From Aliikangiella coralliicola (GTDB lineage Bacteria > Pseudomonadota > Gammaproteobacteria > Enterobacterales > Kangiellaceae), in assembly GCF_007004725.1 (NCBI RefSeq), contig NZ_ML660171.1:186001-250000 (forward strand): DNA of 64,000 nucleotides, written 5' to 3'. The translations under genes were made by a program, and so were the position numbers. The notes under the pieces were generated by a model that ran no database searches, was not told the DNA's origin, and saw only the letters and a program-made list of their open reading frames with translations. Of the stretch, positions 54,201 to 64,000 are shown one piece after another; within the stretch, counting starts at the first letter, position 1, and each line of letters starts with the position of its first letter.

Positions 54201-55268
54201 ATGATGAAATTCACAAAATTTTTTTTGATAAAACTCTTGGGCACTCTCTTTCTTTTGTCAGCATTGATTACAACCAGATCGGTGAGCGCATTTGAAGAAA
54301 GCCAAAATACAAAGTTGACAACTAGTGTTACGACACAAGCATTCGAATCCTTACGCTTTAATCCTTCTAGAAATGCACCTGCTAAAGTTGAGTCGCTTAA
54401 TCGAAGCCGAATACCTGCAGAAGTTGGAGCAGTAGTTTCCAGGCTAACCGCGAAAGTAGGAAAAATAGTCGAGGCGGGCGAGTTACTTGCTGAGCTTGAT
54501 TGTCGTGATTTCGAGTTAAACTTTCAGGTTCAGTCTGCGCAGTTAGAGCAATTAAAAATACAGCAAGAATTTGAACAAAGAGAAGTCAAACGAGGCGAAA
54601 AACTATTAAAGCGAAAAAATCTTGGCGAAGCTGAACTTGATCGAAGAAAGACTATTTTACAAACAACTCAAGCACAAGCCCTTGCTCAACAGGCATCAGT
54701 TAACCGCGCCTTACTAGAAAAGTCTCGCTGTAAAATTTTGGCACCATTCGCCGGAGTAGTGATTTCTCGACTTGCTAGTGAAGGAGAGATGATAGAAAAG
54801 GGAGCGCCTGTCATTGAATTAGTTCAAACGGATGAATTGGAAGTCTCTGCCAACATTGCACTATCAGATGAAGTTTCCTTTGTCGGTGCCAATCAATATT
54901 ACCTTGAAGCCAACTCTCAGAACTACCCGGTTAAAGTGCGTCAGTTGACCGCGGCAGTTGTTGATAGTGCACGAAGCCGAGAGGCCCGGTTGGTTTTTCT
55001 GGATAAAAGTACTTTGCCGGGAGTCATCGGCCGACTAGTGTGGCGTTCTCCCACTCCTCATTTGCCTGCACACTTACTACAAAAAAGAGGCGAACAGTTT
55101 GGCGTATTTATTAGTAACGACTCTAATGCACACTTCATTGCCATTCCCGAGGCACAAGAAGGCAGGCCGATTCCGATACTTGATGAATCACAGTGGTCGG
55201 GCGCTCAACTTATCATTGATGGCCGCCATGGTTTACAAGACAAACAGAAAATTTCTATAAAAAAGTAA
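54201..55268 (+). CDS. RND efflux periplasmic adaptor (operon 2)
   Basis: 355 residues, HlyD/AcrA-type. A signal peptide or anchor (FFLIKLLGTLFLLSALITT) has no lipobox Cys, unlike the first operon's adaptor. Lipoyl halves: RIPAEVGAVVSRLTAKVGKIVEAGELLAELDCRDF and CKILAPFAGVVISRLASEGEMIEKG flank a helical hairpin (about 110-170). The following domain is beta-barrel-like. Cooperates with the RND pump at 55340, 71 bases downstream. No outer membrane channel gene is near. Length is at the short end of the family. Confidence 0.9.
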   Translation: MMKFTKFFLIKLLGTLFLLSALITTRSVSAFEESQNTKLTTSVTTQAFESLRFNPSRNAPAKVESLNRSRIPAEVGAVVSRLTAKVGKIVEAGELLAELDCRDFELNFQVQSAQLEQLKIQQEFEQREVKRGEKLLKRKNLGEAELDRRKTILQTTQAQALAQQASVNRALLEKSRCKILAPFAGVVISRLASEGEMIEKGAPVIELVQTDELEVSANIALSDEVSFVGANQYYLEANSQNYPVKVRQLTAAVVDSARSREARLVFLDKSTLPGVIGRLVWRSPTPHLPAHLLQKRGEQFGVFISNDSNAHFIAIPEAQEGRPIPILDESQWSGAQLIIDGRHGLQDKQKISIKK

Positions 55269-55339
55269 TAGGCTAAAAAAGCGCTAATTAGAGTTTTAGA
55301 CAAGAGAAAATATTTGTAGTTTGCAGGAGCGAATTATTT

Positions 55340-58300
55340 ATGTGGCTACGCCAGTTAATCCAAAATCATGTGTTAACCAATTTGTTGTTTGGCCTCATTT
55401 TATTGATGGGAACGATCACTTATTTTAGTTTGCCCCGAGAACAAGACCCAACGGTTAATTTTAACTGGGTGCAGATTACGACTTTTTTTCAGGGCGCTTC
55501 AGCGAAAGACGTTGAGCGGAAGGTCACTGATATTATCGAAGAGTCGATTGAAAAAATTCAAGATATTAAATTTGTTTCCAGTACCAGTCGCGAAAGTATC
55601 TCCAGTATCCTGGTACGTTTTAACGATATTGGTGATGACGCTTTCGATAAAAGACTCGCTGATTTACGGCGTGAAATTAATAATATTGAAGATCAATTAC
55701 CCGAAGAGTCAGAGCGCCCGGATATTTTTGAAGTAACTACGGCTAATGCCTATCCGACAGCAACGGTAGTTGTGAGTGGGCCGTCTGATGATGAAAATTT
55801 GCGTCGACATGCACGCATTCTGGAAAAAGATCTTGGCCGTATCAAAGGAGTCGACAGAGTTCAGCCTACCGGGTTAAAAGATCCTGAAATACAAGTTCAA
55901 TTTGATATCGAAAAAATCCAGTTGTTAAATATTTCGCCGGTGACCATCGCTGATTCAATTCGTAGTTTTTATCAAGATACTTCTGCGGGCTCTGCTCGAA
56001 TTGCTAACGACCAATGGTTAGTTCGAATTGAGGGAACGACCACCGAACCTGACAAGTTAGCGCAGATCCCAATTCTTTCCCGAGAAGGTAATAGACTCAT
56101 TAATAATACGGAGATACGTCTGGGTGATGTCGCACGAGTCGTGAGAGAGCGCTCGAAAGATGAACGTCTTGTAAGGTTAAATGGAAAACCGGCAGTTCTT
56201 TTTGCGGTGATGAAACAGGAAAATTCTAACACGCTTGAATTAGTAAAACGCATTAGTGAGTTCGTTGACCAACGCAACACCAATAGCGAAAAACTGGGCG
56301 TTGAATTTTCATTGGTTGATGACCAAACGCTGATCACACGTAATGCGCTAGATATCATGCAAACTAACGCGCTCTATGGATTAATTCTGGTTTTGTTTGT
56401 GACCTGGATTTTCCTGGGATCCAAAATTAGTTTACTGGTTACAATCGGCATCCCATTTACTTTAGCGGGAACTTTTATTGCGCTAAAAATATTTGGTCAA
56501 ACTTTAAATACCTCTGTGTTGCTCGCGATTGTGATTGCGCTCGGAATGTTGGTTGACGATGCGGTCGTGGTGGTCGAGTCTATCTATCACAAGTTACGTC
56601 GCGGCGCTAATGGAATTGAAGCGGCATGGAGTGGGCTAACTGAAGTTATCGGTCCGGTCACTGCTTCAGTGTTTACAACTATTGCCGCGTTTTTACCCTT
56701 GATGTTAATGCCTGGAATTTTAGGTAAATTTATGATGGTTATTCCATTGGTGGTTACCTTGGCATTGCTGATTAGTTTGATAGAAGCTTATTGGATGTTG
56801 CCGGGCCATGTAATGGCCGCGAAGGTCAGCTTTGATAACCCGTCGAAGATTGATGCGTATCGACGGCGATTTATTCATTGGATAAAGATTAAGTATGGAT
56901 TGGCACTGATTAAAGTCATGCGACATCCGAGGAAAACGCTCGCAGGTTTATTTGGTGTGTTAATTTTTGCTATGGGTTCTTTGGCGATCGGATTAGTCAG
57001 AGTCGATTTTTTCGCTGCAGACACCATTCGGTTATTTTATGTCAATGTCGAAATGCCAACGAGTAGTTCACTCGACGAGACTATGGAAAAAATATTACTG
57101 GTGGAAAAGCAAGCGAGAGAAAAATTAGACGAACAAGAAACACGATCGGTTGTGAGTTATGCTGGGCAAATGTTTACCGAAACCGCGCCAATGTACGCGG
57201 AAAATATCGGCCAGGTTTTGGTGAGTTTAAAACCTCGTAAAGGAGAGATGCGCACCGTCGAACAAATTATTGAAGAGATGCGGGGAGCAGTTACGTCTGT
57301 GGTGGGGCCGGTGAATGTTTCATTTACCAAGTTAGCAGGTGGACCGCCGACTAGTAAACCAATTAGTGTTAAAGTTCGCGGTGATGATTATGCAGAGTTA
57401 AGAGCGGCTACCGATACGCTAGGTGATTTTCTTAAGGCCGATGAAGAAAAGCGATTTATTGACGTCACCGATGATGACAGTAAAGGTCGACAAGGACTCA
57501 CTTTAAAATTGAATTACGATGCGATTAATCGTTTGGGCGTTTTGCCAAATACTGTTTATCGGATTATTAAGTCTCTGGTTGACGGCGAAATAGTCAGTTA
57601 TGTGCAGCACGAAGGTGATCGAATTGCGCTGAGGTTGAAGTCAACCCAGGCTGTCACAAACCGGTTTACAGATATTGATGCGCTACTCACTTTATCGGTG
57701 CCAACGCCCGGTGGCGAAAATGTGCCGTTACGTTCGCTGGTTGAAATTAAAGTCGAACAGGTTAAAGGTAACTTGCGTCATTATAATTTTCGCAGAACCA
57801 TCACACTCGAATCTGATATCAACAAACAATTGACCGACACGGTTGCAGCAAACAATTTATTAAAAGCGCACTGGGAAAAAATAGACGGAGATTACCCCAA
57901 CGTGTCACTCGACTTTTCAGGAGAGCTAGATGACATTCAGGAAAGTATGGATGCAATGGGCGTATTATTTTTATTTGGAATTGGTTTGATGTACTTGATC
58001 CTGAGCACGCAATTTCAGAGCTACTTTCAACCTTTAATGATGTTGTTTACAGTACCTATGGCATTTACAGGTGTTGTACTTGGCCTGATTGTTTCTGGTA
58101 ATCCACTCAGTTTATTTACATTGTATGGCGTCGTTGCGTTAGCCGGCATCGCGGTTAACGCGGCGATTGTTTTGATTTCGAGAGCCAATGCAAACCTGGA
58201 TAAGGGAATGAGTTTAATACATTCGACCTTTTACGCGGCAAGAAGAAGAGTTCTACCGATTATTATTACGACTTTAACAACTGTGGCCGGATTATTTTCA

Positions 58301-58489
58301 TTGGCTGTCGGGTTGGGAGGACATTCTTTAATCTGGGCGCCGGTGGCCACTGCAATTGTATGGGGATTAATTTTTTCGTCCATGTTGACTTTATTTGTTG
58401 TCCCGGTGCTTTACGAAACTTTTATGCAGCGTTCAAAACGTCGACAGAAATATCGTACTCAAGCGGTGGCGAGCGGTCATGCAAAGTAA
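55340..58489 (+). CDS. RND efflux permease 3
   Basis: 1049 residues, AcrB-like RND. N-terminal LFGLILLMGTITYFSLPREQDPTVNFNWVQI, the first periplasmic block FFQGASAKDVERKVTDIIEE, and TM4 ALGMLVDDAVVVVESI with both aspartates (Asp406, Asp407), unlike the two pumps at 8-15 kb. TM10 region ALAGIAVNAAIVLISRA. The sub-branch with LPREQDP is common in TetR-regulated pumps of proteobacteria (VexD/MexF-distant). Preceded by AGGAG 13 bases upstream. Likely repressed by the TetR protein; substrate unknown. Confidence 0.93.
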   Translation: MWLRQLIQNHVLTNLLFGLILLMGTITYFSLPREQDPTVNFNWVQITTFFQGASAKDVERKVTDIIEESIEKIQDIKFVSSTSRESISSILVRFNDIGDDAFDKRLADLRREINNIEDQLPEESERPDIFEVTTANAYPTATVVVSGPSDDENLRRHARILEKDLGRIKGVDRVQPTGLKDPEIQVQFDIEKIQLLNISPVTIADSIRSFYQDTSAGSARIANDQWLVRIEGTTTEPDKLAQIPILSREGNRLINNTEIRLGDVARVVRERSKDERLVRLNGKPAVLFAVMKQENSNTLELVKRISEFVDQRNTNSEKLGVEFSLVDDQTLITRNALDIMQTNALYGLILVLFVTWIFLGSKISLLVTIGIPFTLAGTFIALKIFGQTLNTSVLLAIVIALGMLVDDAVVVVESIYHKLRRGANGIEAAWSGLTEVIGPVTASVFTTIAAFLPLMLMPGILGKFMMVIPLVVTLALLISLIEAYWMLPGHVMAAKVSFDNPSKIDAYRRRFIHWIKIKYGLALIKVMRHPRKTLAGLFGVLIFAMGSLAIGLVRVDFFAADTIRLFYVNVEMPTSSSLDETMEKILLVEKQAREKLDEQETRSVVSYAGQMFTETAPMYAENIGQVLVSLKPRKGEMRTVEQIIEEMRGAVTSVVGPVNVSFTKLAGGPPTSKPISVKVRGDDYAELRAATDTLGDFLKADEEKRFIDVTDDDSKGRQGLTLKLNYDAINRLGVLPNTVYRIIKSLVDGEIVSYVQHEGDRIALRLKSTQAVTNRFTDIDALLTLSVPTPGGENVPLRSLVEIKVEQVKGNLRHYNFRRTITLESDINKQLTDTVAANNLLKAHWEKIDGDYPNVSLDFSGELDDIQESMDAMGVLFLFGIGLMYLILSTQFQSYFQPLMMLFTVPMAFTGVVLGLIVSGNPLSLFTLYGVVALAGIAVNAAIVLISRANANLDKGMSLIHSTFYAARRRVLPIIITTLTTVAGLFSLAVGLGGHSLIWAPVATAIVWGLIFSSMLTLFVVPVLYETFMQRSKRRQKYRTQAVASGHAK

Positions 58490-58554
58490 CCTGTGCTATT
58501 TCACAATGCAGAGGTATAATCGCCAGTATTGATTAGATCGTTAAGGAGAGATTT

Positions 58555-59460
58555 GTGGATTTGTGGCAGCATATCAGATTATCGATTAGTCAGGCCATTG
58601 ATGATGATCTTCAACTGGTTCAACATTCTCCTGTGTCCGGCGGTGACATCAATCAAGCGTACCGATTAGAGACCTCGAAGAGCACTTTTTTTATTAAGCT
58701 TAATCGAGCAGAATTATTGGAGATGTTTGTCGCTGAAGCAAATGGACTTGAGTGTATGGCGGCGACTAAAACTATCAAAGTTCCTTCGGTCATCACATCA
58801 GGTGAGTATTCGAACCAAAGTTTTCTGGTGTTAGAACATCTTCATTTAGGCGGGCTTCAGAACATTGGAAAATTTGCAGTGGAACTGGCCGAATTGCATC
58901 GATGCTCAAATGCAAACTTTGGTTTTTCCAGCGACAATTATATCGGTTCAACACCGCAGTCTAATCAGCAAAGTGATAACTGGTTAGAGTTTTACGCGGA
59001 GCAGAGGATAGGGTTCCAATTATCAATGTTATCAAAAAAAGGTGCGAGTAGCCGTTTGCTAGAAAAGGGCAAAGCGGTACAGAAAAATATCGCTCAGTTT
59101 TTTGACGATTATTTACCCACGCCAGCTTTAATTCACGGCGATTTGTGGCAAGGTAATTATGGATATATGCGGGGCAACTCAGGTCAATATTCAAATGCTG
59201 AGTCCCATACAGGACGCCCGGTCATTTATGATCCTGCTTGTTATTTTGCCGATCATGAAGCGGAGCTCGCGATGCTTGAATTATTCGGAAACCCTGGCGA
59301 AGTTTTTTTTCGAGAGTATCACCAGGTTTTCCCGATTGATCGAGGTTATCCGGTTCGGCGAACCCTCTACAACTTGTACCACATCTTAAACCATGTCAAT
59401 TTATTTGGCGGTGGCTATGAAAATCAGGCTGAACGAATGATGGATGAACTATTAAAGTGA
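58555..59460 (+). CDS. Fructosamine kinase family protein
   Basis: 301 residues, aminoglycoside-phosphotransferase fold of the fructosamine/ketosamine-3-kinase family. GTG start with TAAGGAGA 6 bases upstream. N-terminal lobe FFIKLNRAELLEMFVAEANGL (ATP-binding Lys and Glu), catalytic ALIHGDLWQGNYG (Asp196 and Asn201), metal Asp in VIYDPACYFADHEAELAMLELFG. It would phosphorylate protein- or sugar-bound fructosamine or ribulosamine for deglycation. Monocistronic, 65 bases after RND operon 2. Confidence 0.92.
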   Translation: MDLWQHIRLSISQAIDDDLQLVQHSPVSGGDINQAYRLETSKSTFFIKLNRAELLEMFVAEANGLECMAATKTIKVPSVITSGEYSNQSFLVLEHLHLGGLQNIGKFAVELAELHRCSNANFGFSSDNYIGSTPQSNQQSDNWLEFYAEQRIGFQLSMLSKKGASSRLLEKGKAVQKNIAQFFDDYLPTPALIHGDLWQGNYGYMRGNSGQYSNAESHTGRPVIYDPACYFADHEAELAMLELFGNPGEVFFREYHQVFPIDRGYPVRRTLYNLYHILNHVNLFGGGYENQAERMMDELLK

Positions 59461-59678
59461 TAGATAAAAATTTAGAGTGGTGCTATTTATTAATTTAGAG
59501 CAAGACTGTTTATCTGTTAACGCCGTTGACCACCAAAATTTTAGCCACTAATCTAAATATCTCGATTTGATACAAATTGTGACGAATTTCTAAGATTCGG
59601 GCTTGCAATATCTCCGGGCTTATCCCATTCTCAGTCTGTATCTTTCACTTTTAAAGGTAAATAGGCTTTAATTAACTT

Positions 59679-60596
59679 ATGCATCAACAACTTGAAACTG
59701 TCGTCAATCAATTAAACGAAATTATTCTGGGCAAAAAAGATCAAATCAAATTAGCCCTTGTCTGCTTACTGGCGAAAGGTCACTTGTTGATTGAAGACCT
59801 TCCCGGCATGGGAAAAACAACTCTCGCTCATGCGCTGGCAAAGGTACTTGGGCTGGATTTTCAGCGTATTCAGTTCACCAGTGATTTATTACCGGCAGAT
59901 ATTATTGGATCGGCAATTTATCGTCGCAGCGATGAGACATTTAAGTTTCATCAAGGACCTATTTTCACCCAGGTCATTCTTGCCGATGAGGTGAATAGAG
60001 CGACACCAAAATCTCAGAGTGCTTTGTTGGAAGCGATGGAAGAATACCAGGTGACCTCGGAAGGGGTTAGCCGAAAACTGCCAGAGCCGTTTTTTGTTAT
60101 CGCAACACAAAATCCATTCCATCAGATAGGAACTTACCCATTGCCTGAGTCTCAGCTTGATCGTTTTCTGATCAGAATTTCATTAGGGTATCCTGCCCAG
60201 GAAGTAGAGCGGCTGTTGTTCAAAGGACAGGAAACAAGAATTCAGATCGAGGCATTGCAATCGGTATTGAATGCTGAAAAATTATTGGCGTTTCAACGTG
60301 AAGTTGAGGCTGTCACCGTAACCGATACTTTGCTCGATTATTTACAAGCGCTGGTTGCAGCGACTAGAAACAGCACCCAATGGTCCCATGGGCTATCCCC
60401 AAGAGGCGGACTAGCGTTACTAAAAGCGGCAAAGGCCTGGGCTTTGCTTGAAGGTCGGGATTTTGTTGTGCCTGAAGATATTCAAGCGGTTTGGGAACCG
60501 GTGGCGAGCCACCGACTTATGAACCAGACAGGCACTAGCGCTGCTGGCAGTTCGCCGGTTCTGGCTATATTAGAATCGACAGAAATTCCTAGATAG
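59679..60596 (+). CDS. MoxR-family AAA+ ATPase
   Basis: 305 residues: Walker A DLPGMGKTTLAH, Walker B VILADEVNRATPK, sensor-1 IATQNPFHQIGTYPLPESQLDRF, sensor-2 WSHGLSPRGGLALLKAA. MoxR ATPases act as chaperones with VWA/DUF58 partners. First gene of the conserved trio with DUF58 (22-base gap) and a transglutaminase-like membrane protein; the exact substrate of the trio is unknown in most bacteria. Confidence 0.94.
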   Translation: MHQQLETVVNQLNEIILGKKDQIKLALVCLLAKGHLLIEDLPGMGKTTLAHALAKVLGLDFQRIQFTSDLLPADIIGSAIYRRSDETFKFHQGPIFTQVILADEVNRATPKSQSALLEAMEEYQVTSEGVSRKLPEPFFVIATQNPFHQIGTYPLPESQLDRFLIRISLGYPAQEVERLLFKGQETRIQIEALQSVLNAEKLLAFQREVEAVTVTDTLLDYLQALVAATRNSTQWSHGLSPRGGLALLKAAKAWALLEGRDFVVPEDIQAVWEPVASHRLMNQTGTSAAGSSPVLAILESTEIPR

Positions 60597-60618
60597 GTGA
60601 AGGTAAGCAGACCTTAAC

Positions 60619-61587
60619 GTGAAAATACCAAAATCGATAAAAAACTCAGTGGGTCGTTGGTTTGGCAGCCGCATGCCGGTTGGCGACAGTGTCACATTAA
60701 ATCAGCGGTCGAGCTATATCTGGCCAACCAGGGCCGGCTATTTATTGTTAGGTATCGTCATTTTGATGATGATTGGCGCAACCAATTATCAAAATAACCT
60801 GGCATTTTTACTGACCTTTTTATTGATTGGTATTGGTTTGGTGACGATCGTTTACACGTTTAAAAACATGCAAGGTATTCAGTTTTCTGTGTTGCCTGTT
60901 AATGAAGCCTTTGTTGGGCAACCATTAGCGATATCAATGAGTCTGACAAGCAATTCGGGAAAAGAGCACTACAGCATTGGTATCGGCCAAAACAACAATG
61001 AGTTATTGGTGTGTGATGTTCCTGATACCGGCAATGCCACTGCGACTATCAATTTTGAGGCTTCCAGGCGAGGACATTTTGAGTTACCTCGATTAATGGT
61101 CACCAGCGAGTTTCCATTTGGCTGGCTGAAAACCTGGGCATATTTCCGATTTGTAACCCCGATCTTAATCTACCCAAAACCAATTGAACCACCCCAGCTT
61201 TATGAACAAGACCATGGTAAGGACAGTGATGAGGGCGTTAAAAGTGAAGGGAATGAAGATTTTTATGGATTAAAATCTTATCAGCCAGGTGAGTCTTTAT
61301 CGCGCATTGACTGGAAAGCTTATGCCCGTGAAAAAGGCATGTTTGTGCGCGAGTTCGTTGCCTACAAAGGACAGCAACTATGCTTTAACTGGCAGGATTT
61401 CCCTGGTAATGATGATGAAGTTCGACTGTCTTATCTAACTTTTATGGTGCTGCAGGCAGCTAGTCAAAATTTGACTTATACCCTTATTTTTCCGGGCACC
61501 CACATCGGGCCTGGCGATGGCGAAGAGCATCGAGCGCAGTGCCTGGAAGCATTAGCGCTATACGGCGAAAAGGTGGCACCGTCGTGA
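60619..61587 (+). CDS. DUF58 family protein
   Basis: 322 residues, GTG start. Two adjacent N-terminal TM segments (TRAGYLLLGIVILMMIGATN and NNLAFLLTFLLIGIGLVTIV) and the diagnostic DUF58 block FYGLKSYQPGESLSRIDWKAYAREKGMFV-type (YxPGxxxxxIDWKxxAR). A divergent VWA-like domain follows. Stop overlaps the next start (TGATG). Middle member of the MoxR-DUF58-TgpA operon. Confidence 0.93.
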   Translation: MKIPKSIKNSVGRWFGSRMPVGDSVTLNQRSSYIWPTRAGYLLLGIVILMMIGATNYQNNLAFLLTFLLIGIGLVTIVYTFKNMQGIQFSVLPVNEAFVGQPLAISMSLTSNSGKEHYSIGIGQNNNELLVCDVPDTGNATATINFEASRRGHFELPRLMVTSEFPFGWLKTWAYFRFVTPILIYPKPIEPPQLYEQDHGKDSDEGVKSEGNEDFYGLKSYQPGESLSRIDWKAYAREKGMFVREFVAYKGQQLCFNWQDFPGNDDEVRLSYLTFMVLQAASQNLTYTLIFPGTHIGPGDGEEHRAQCLEALALYGEKVAPS

Positions 61588-63611
61588 TGAATTCAGCGAT
61601 TAGTAAAAGGCAACTTCAAACCAGAGAGTTGCCAATCATTCCAATTGTCATCGCGCAACAATGTGTGCTGTTACCTTTGTACTTTTTTATACCTCTCTGG
61701 ATTGTCGCATTAAACTTGTTTGCTGCCGGATTAGTCGTCTGGTCGATGAAAAATAAAAGCTTTGAAGTGGACCGTTGGTTAAAACTTGTCATCACGGCTG
61801 CGGCAATTGTCGGCATTTTAGTGGTGTTTAGAAAGTTTTCGGGAAGAGACGCAGGTGTGGCACTCATCAGTGCGATGTATGGTTTGAAAATTTTGGAAAC
61901 CAAAAAGCTCAGAGACGCGAATTTATTATTATCGCTAGGCTTTTTTATGTTGGTGGCTGGCTTTCTGTTCACTCAGAAACCCTGGATAGCGCTTTATCAA
62001 TTTATCCCAATTATAGCCATACTTAATGCCCTGGTTTCAATGCAAAGTATTGGTCGGGGCAAAGTCGTGAAAAGGTCTTTGGGACAGGTAATAAGAAGCT
62101 TGTCTCAATATTTATTACTGGCATTGCCGATCATGATAGTTCTGTTTTTATTTTTCCCGCGCCTTGGTGGACCCATTTGGCGAATGCCTGGCGCGAGCAC
62201 TGCGGCGAGTGGGGTGTCTGACTCAATGACTCCCGGAGATGTAAGCAGTCTTCAACTATTTGATAAGGTGGCCTTCAGGGCTAAATTTAACGGCAGCGCG
62301 CCGAATGAAAAAGACTTGTACTGGCGAATGTTAACCCTGGGTGAGTATGACGGTATTACCTGGACAAGGGCTGGCACAACACCTTATAAATTGCCAGAGT
62401 CGGAGCTCACTGGTAAAGAATTAATCGATTACTCCATCACTCTGGAGGCTACCCGGTTAAACTATTTAGTCACACTGGACCGTCCGATTAAGGCTCCGCA
62501 AAGAAGTACTTTGCTGAAAGACTTTACCACCTATACGCCATTTCGAATTATGGATAGAACGCGCTATCAGGTGACTTCCGCGCCAACTTTGCCGATTGAA
62601 ACCCAGTTATCTGACACGCAACGCTCCTTCTACACCAATATACCGCAAGATGGCAATTTAAAGACCAAAAATTGGGCTCAGGAACAGCGGCAAAAATATC
62701 AGTCTGATGCCGAGTTTATTCATAGCGTCTTAGTACAAATCAACCAGCAGGAATATTTTTATACACTTCAACCGCCGATTATGAGAGAAGATGTGGTTGA
62801 TAGCTTCTGGTTTGATTATCAACGAGGTTTTTGTGAACACTATGCGGGGGCGCTGGTGTTTATTGCTCGAGCTGCCGGTATTCCGGCCAGAGTGGTGATT
62901 GGCTATCAGGGCGGTGAAAAAAATCCACTTTCAGATTACTGGATTGTCCGATATGCCAATGCCCATGCCTGGACCGAAATCTGGTATGAAGATCTTGGCT
63001 GGGTGAGAATTGATCCAACTGCGGCAATTGCCTCTCATCGCGTCGAGCAAGATTTGCTAACTGATTATCGCCAAAGGGAAAGCTTATTTGATAATTTTGA
63101 TATCGTTGATCTTGAAGATTTGGGATTGTTCAAACAGTTCGAATATTGGATGGACCAGGTAAACAACAATTGGAATGACTGGATTTTAGACTATAACAGC
63201 CAGCGTCAACGACAGCTTTTTTCAAATTGGGGCTTTTCCAAGATAACCAACGAACAATTAATTGCTTTCATGTTAATTATCGTAAGCTTATTTCTCGGTT
63301 TTATCAGCTTTCGCTGGTTGCATCAAAAAGATCGCAAAGACCAGGTCGCCCGCGCTTACGAAAAGTTTCAAAGTAAATTGGCGAAAGAAGGATTGGTGAA
63401 TGTCGACTCCACAACCGGACCGATGCAATTAATTAACCAACTGAAAGAGTTAGAGTATTCCGCATTGGTTCGCTCGCCGCATAAGTCTGTGCGCTCTAAG
63501 TATGAGCAACACATTAAAGCGATTGAGGCTTATATTCATTATCGTTACCAGAATGATAAACCAGACTTCAAAGCTAAAAAGAATCTATTGCTACAGTTTA
63601 GACAGGTTTAG
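61587..63611 (+). CDS. TgpA-like transglutaminase/protease membrane protein (DUF3488)
   Basis: 674 residues from ATG 61587, which overlaps the DUF58 stop. N-terminal DUF3488 with several TM segments (about residues 15-190, including FFPRLGGPIWRMPG at the last loop), then a periplasmic transglutaminase-like domain with full triad: Cys416 in RGFCEHYAG, His460 in ANAHAWTE, Asp476 in VRIDPT. One TM (LIAFMLIIVSLFLGFISF) and a DUF4129-like C-terminal segment follow. Homologous to Pseudomonas TgpA, an essential periplasmic transglutaminase. Cytosolic tail at the end. Confidence 0.93.
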   Translation: MNSAISKRQLQTRELPIIPIVIAQQCVLLPLYFFIPLWIVALNLFAAGLVVWSMKNKSFEVDRWLKLVITAAAIVGILVVFRKFSGRDAGVALISAMYGLKILETKKLRDANLLLSLGFFMLVAGFLFTQKPWIALYQFIPIIAILNALVSMQSIGRGKVVKRSLGQVIRSLSQYLLLALPIMIVLFLFFPRLGGPIWRMPGASTAASGVSDSMTPGDVSSLQLFDKVAFRAKFNGSAPNEKDLYWRMLTLGEYDGITWTRAGTTPYKLPESELTGKELIDYSITLEATRLNYLVTLDRPIKAPQRSTLLKDFTTYTPFRIMDRTRYQVTSAPTLPIETQLSDTQRSFYTNIPQDGNLKTKNWAQEQRQKYQSDAEFIHSVLVQINQQEYFYTLQPPIMREDVVDSFWFDYQRGFCEHYAGALVFIARAAGIPARVVIGYQGGEKNPLSDYWIVRYANAHAWTEIWYEDLGWVRIDPTAAIASHRVEQDLLTDYRQRESLFDNFDIVDLEDLGLFKQFEYWMDQVNNNWNDWILDYNSQRQRQLFSNWGFSKITNEQLIAFMLIIVSLFLGFISFRWLHQKDRKDQVARAYEKFQSKLAKEGLVNVDSTTGPMQLINQLKELEYSALVRSPHKSVRSKYEQHIKAIEAYIHYRYQNDKPDFKAKKNLLLQFRQV

Positions 63612-63728
63612 TTTTCAGATTGATCGTTATCGTGTGGAAAACGAGCTAAACCTCGTAAACGTCGGTCAATTCCCCTATAATCCGCCTAAATTTAAATCAG
63701 TCGTTTTTAAAGTAGTGCGTAAATCTTG

Positions 63729-64000
63729 ATGGATATCTCCCACATTCGTAATTTTCTAAAGTGTGATACACCCGCGGCATGGCTGGATTACGCAGTAAAG
63801 CATGTCGAAATATTGTTGGTTGACCATGCTAAATGTGAGAAAAAAGCCGCGTCAACGGCGCTCAGCTTAATGTTCAAGTATCCGGAACGAAGTGAGCTGC
63901 AGGTAAAAATGGCGCAACTGGCGCGGGAAGAAGTGCTTCATTTTGAGCAAGTTTTTGAAAAGATCCAGCAGCGAAACATCGAATACACCATTCTTTCACC
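63729..64000 (+). CDS. miaE: tRNA-(ms2io6A)-hydroxylase MiaE, N-terminal part
   Basis: The first 90 codons, cut by the window end. They contain CEKKAASTALSLMFKYPE and LAREEVLHFEQVF, with Glu-x-x-His-type iron ligands of the non-haem di-iron MiaE, which hydroxylates ms2i6A37 in tRNA. Start ATG 63729. Later ligands cannot be checked. Confidence 0.9.
   Translation, partial: MDISHIRNFLKCDTPAAWLDYAVKHVEILLVDHAKCEKKAASTALSLMFKYPERSELQVKMAQLAREEVLHFEQVFEKIQQRNIEYTILS

Noticed and set aside
63502-63729. 75-codon plus-strand frame between tgpA-like gene and miaE
   Set aside because: Starts inside the transglutaminase gene in another frame and ends at the miaE start; no recognisable protein.

Overview
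The window looks like chromosomal DNA of a moderately AT-rich, free-living, probably marine gammaproteobacterium. The evidence is a set of gammaproteobacterial housekeeping genes (fabF, yjaG/DUF416, xthA, the ybdL-yafV pair, DUF1631, miaE) mixed with a large secreted and envelope repertoire. A Kangiellaceae-like host (Aliikangiella type) would fit, but that is inference. I saw no rRNA, tRNA, CRISPR array, insertion sequence or prophage.

Layout. 0-7 kb: 5' end of fabF (minus strand), an MBOAT acyltransferase with an SGNH-like partner (envelope polymer O-acylation), a convergent DUF1631 gene, a hexapeptide acetyltransferase and yjaG. 7-15 kb: an RND operon with one lipoprotein adaptor and two different RND permeases. 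15-21.5 kb: a small secreted protein, a class I glutamine amidotransferase, two secreted proteins that share a short sequence motif (an adhesin-like beta protein and a PKD/PPC protein), and a TEX30-type hydrolase. 21.5-26 kb (minus strand): a giant two-propeller histidine kinase and a membrane-anchored OmpR/ToxR-type regulator. 26.4-35 kb: one 2852-residue secreted polymorphic-toxin-like protein with six N-terminal repeats, SpvB, seven FG-GAP/VCBS-like repeats, an RHS shell and a unique C-terminal tip; no immunity gene is visible next to it.

35.6-41.2 kb: an accessory cluster of a SET-like sugar exporter, a GMC-like FAD dehydrogenase, a DegT/AHBA-synthase-type aminotransferase and a second MFS transporter. 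Together these could convert a sugar or cyclitol hydroxyl to an amine and export the product. 41.3-46 kb: M61 peptidase, exonuclease III, and the methionine aminotransferase/omega-amidase pair.

46.3-53.2 kb holds the most unusual locus: an ECF-type sigma factor with a C-terminal extension, a membrane-anchored anti-sigma-like protein, an animal-type haem peroxidase with its key residues intact, an unrecognised 135-residue protein, and an exported TPR-CHAT (caspase-like) protease. All lie tightly packed on one strand, with a codon style different from the neighbours. It looks like a self-regulated stress or conflict module.

53.2-58.5 kb: a TetR-regulated RND efflux operon with two related operator-like sites, one of them a perfect 18-bp palindrome, and a leader with alternative hairpins. 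58.5-64 kb: fructosamine kinase family protein, the conserved MoxR-DUF58-TgpA (transglutaminase) trio, and the start of miaE, cut by the window end.
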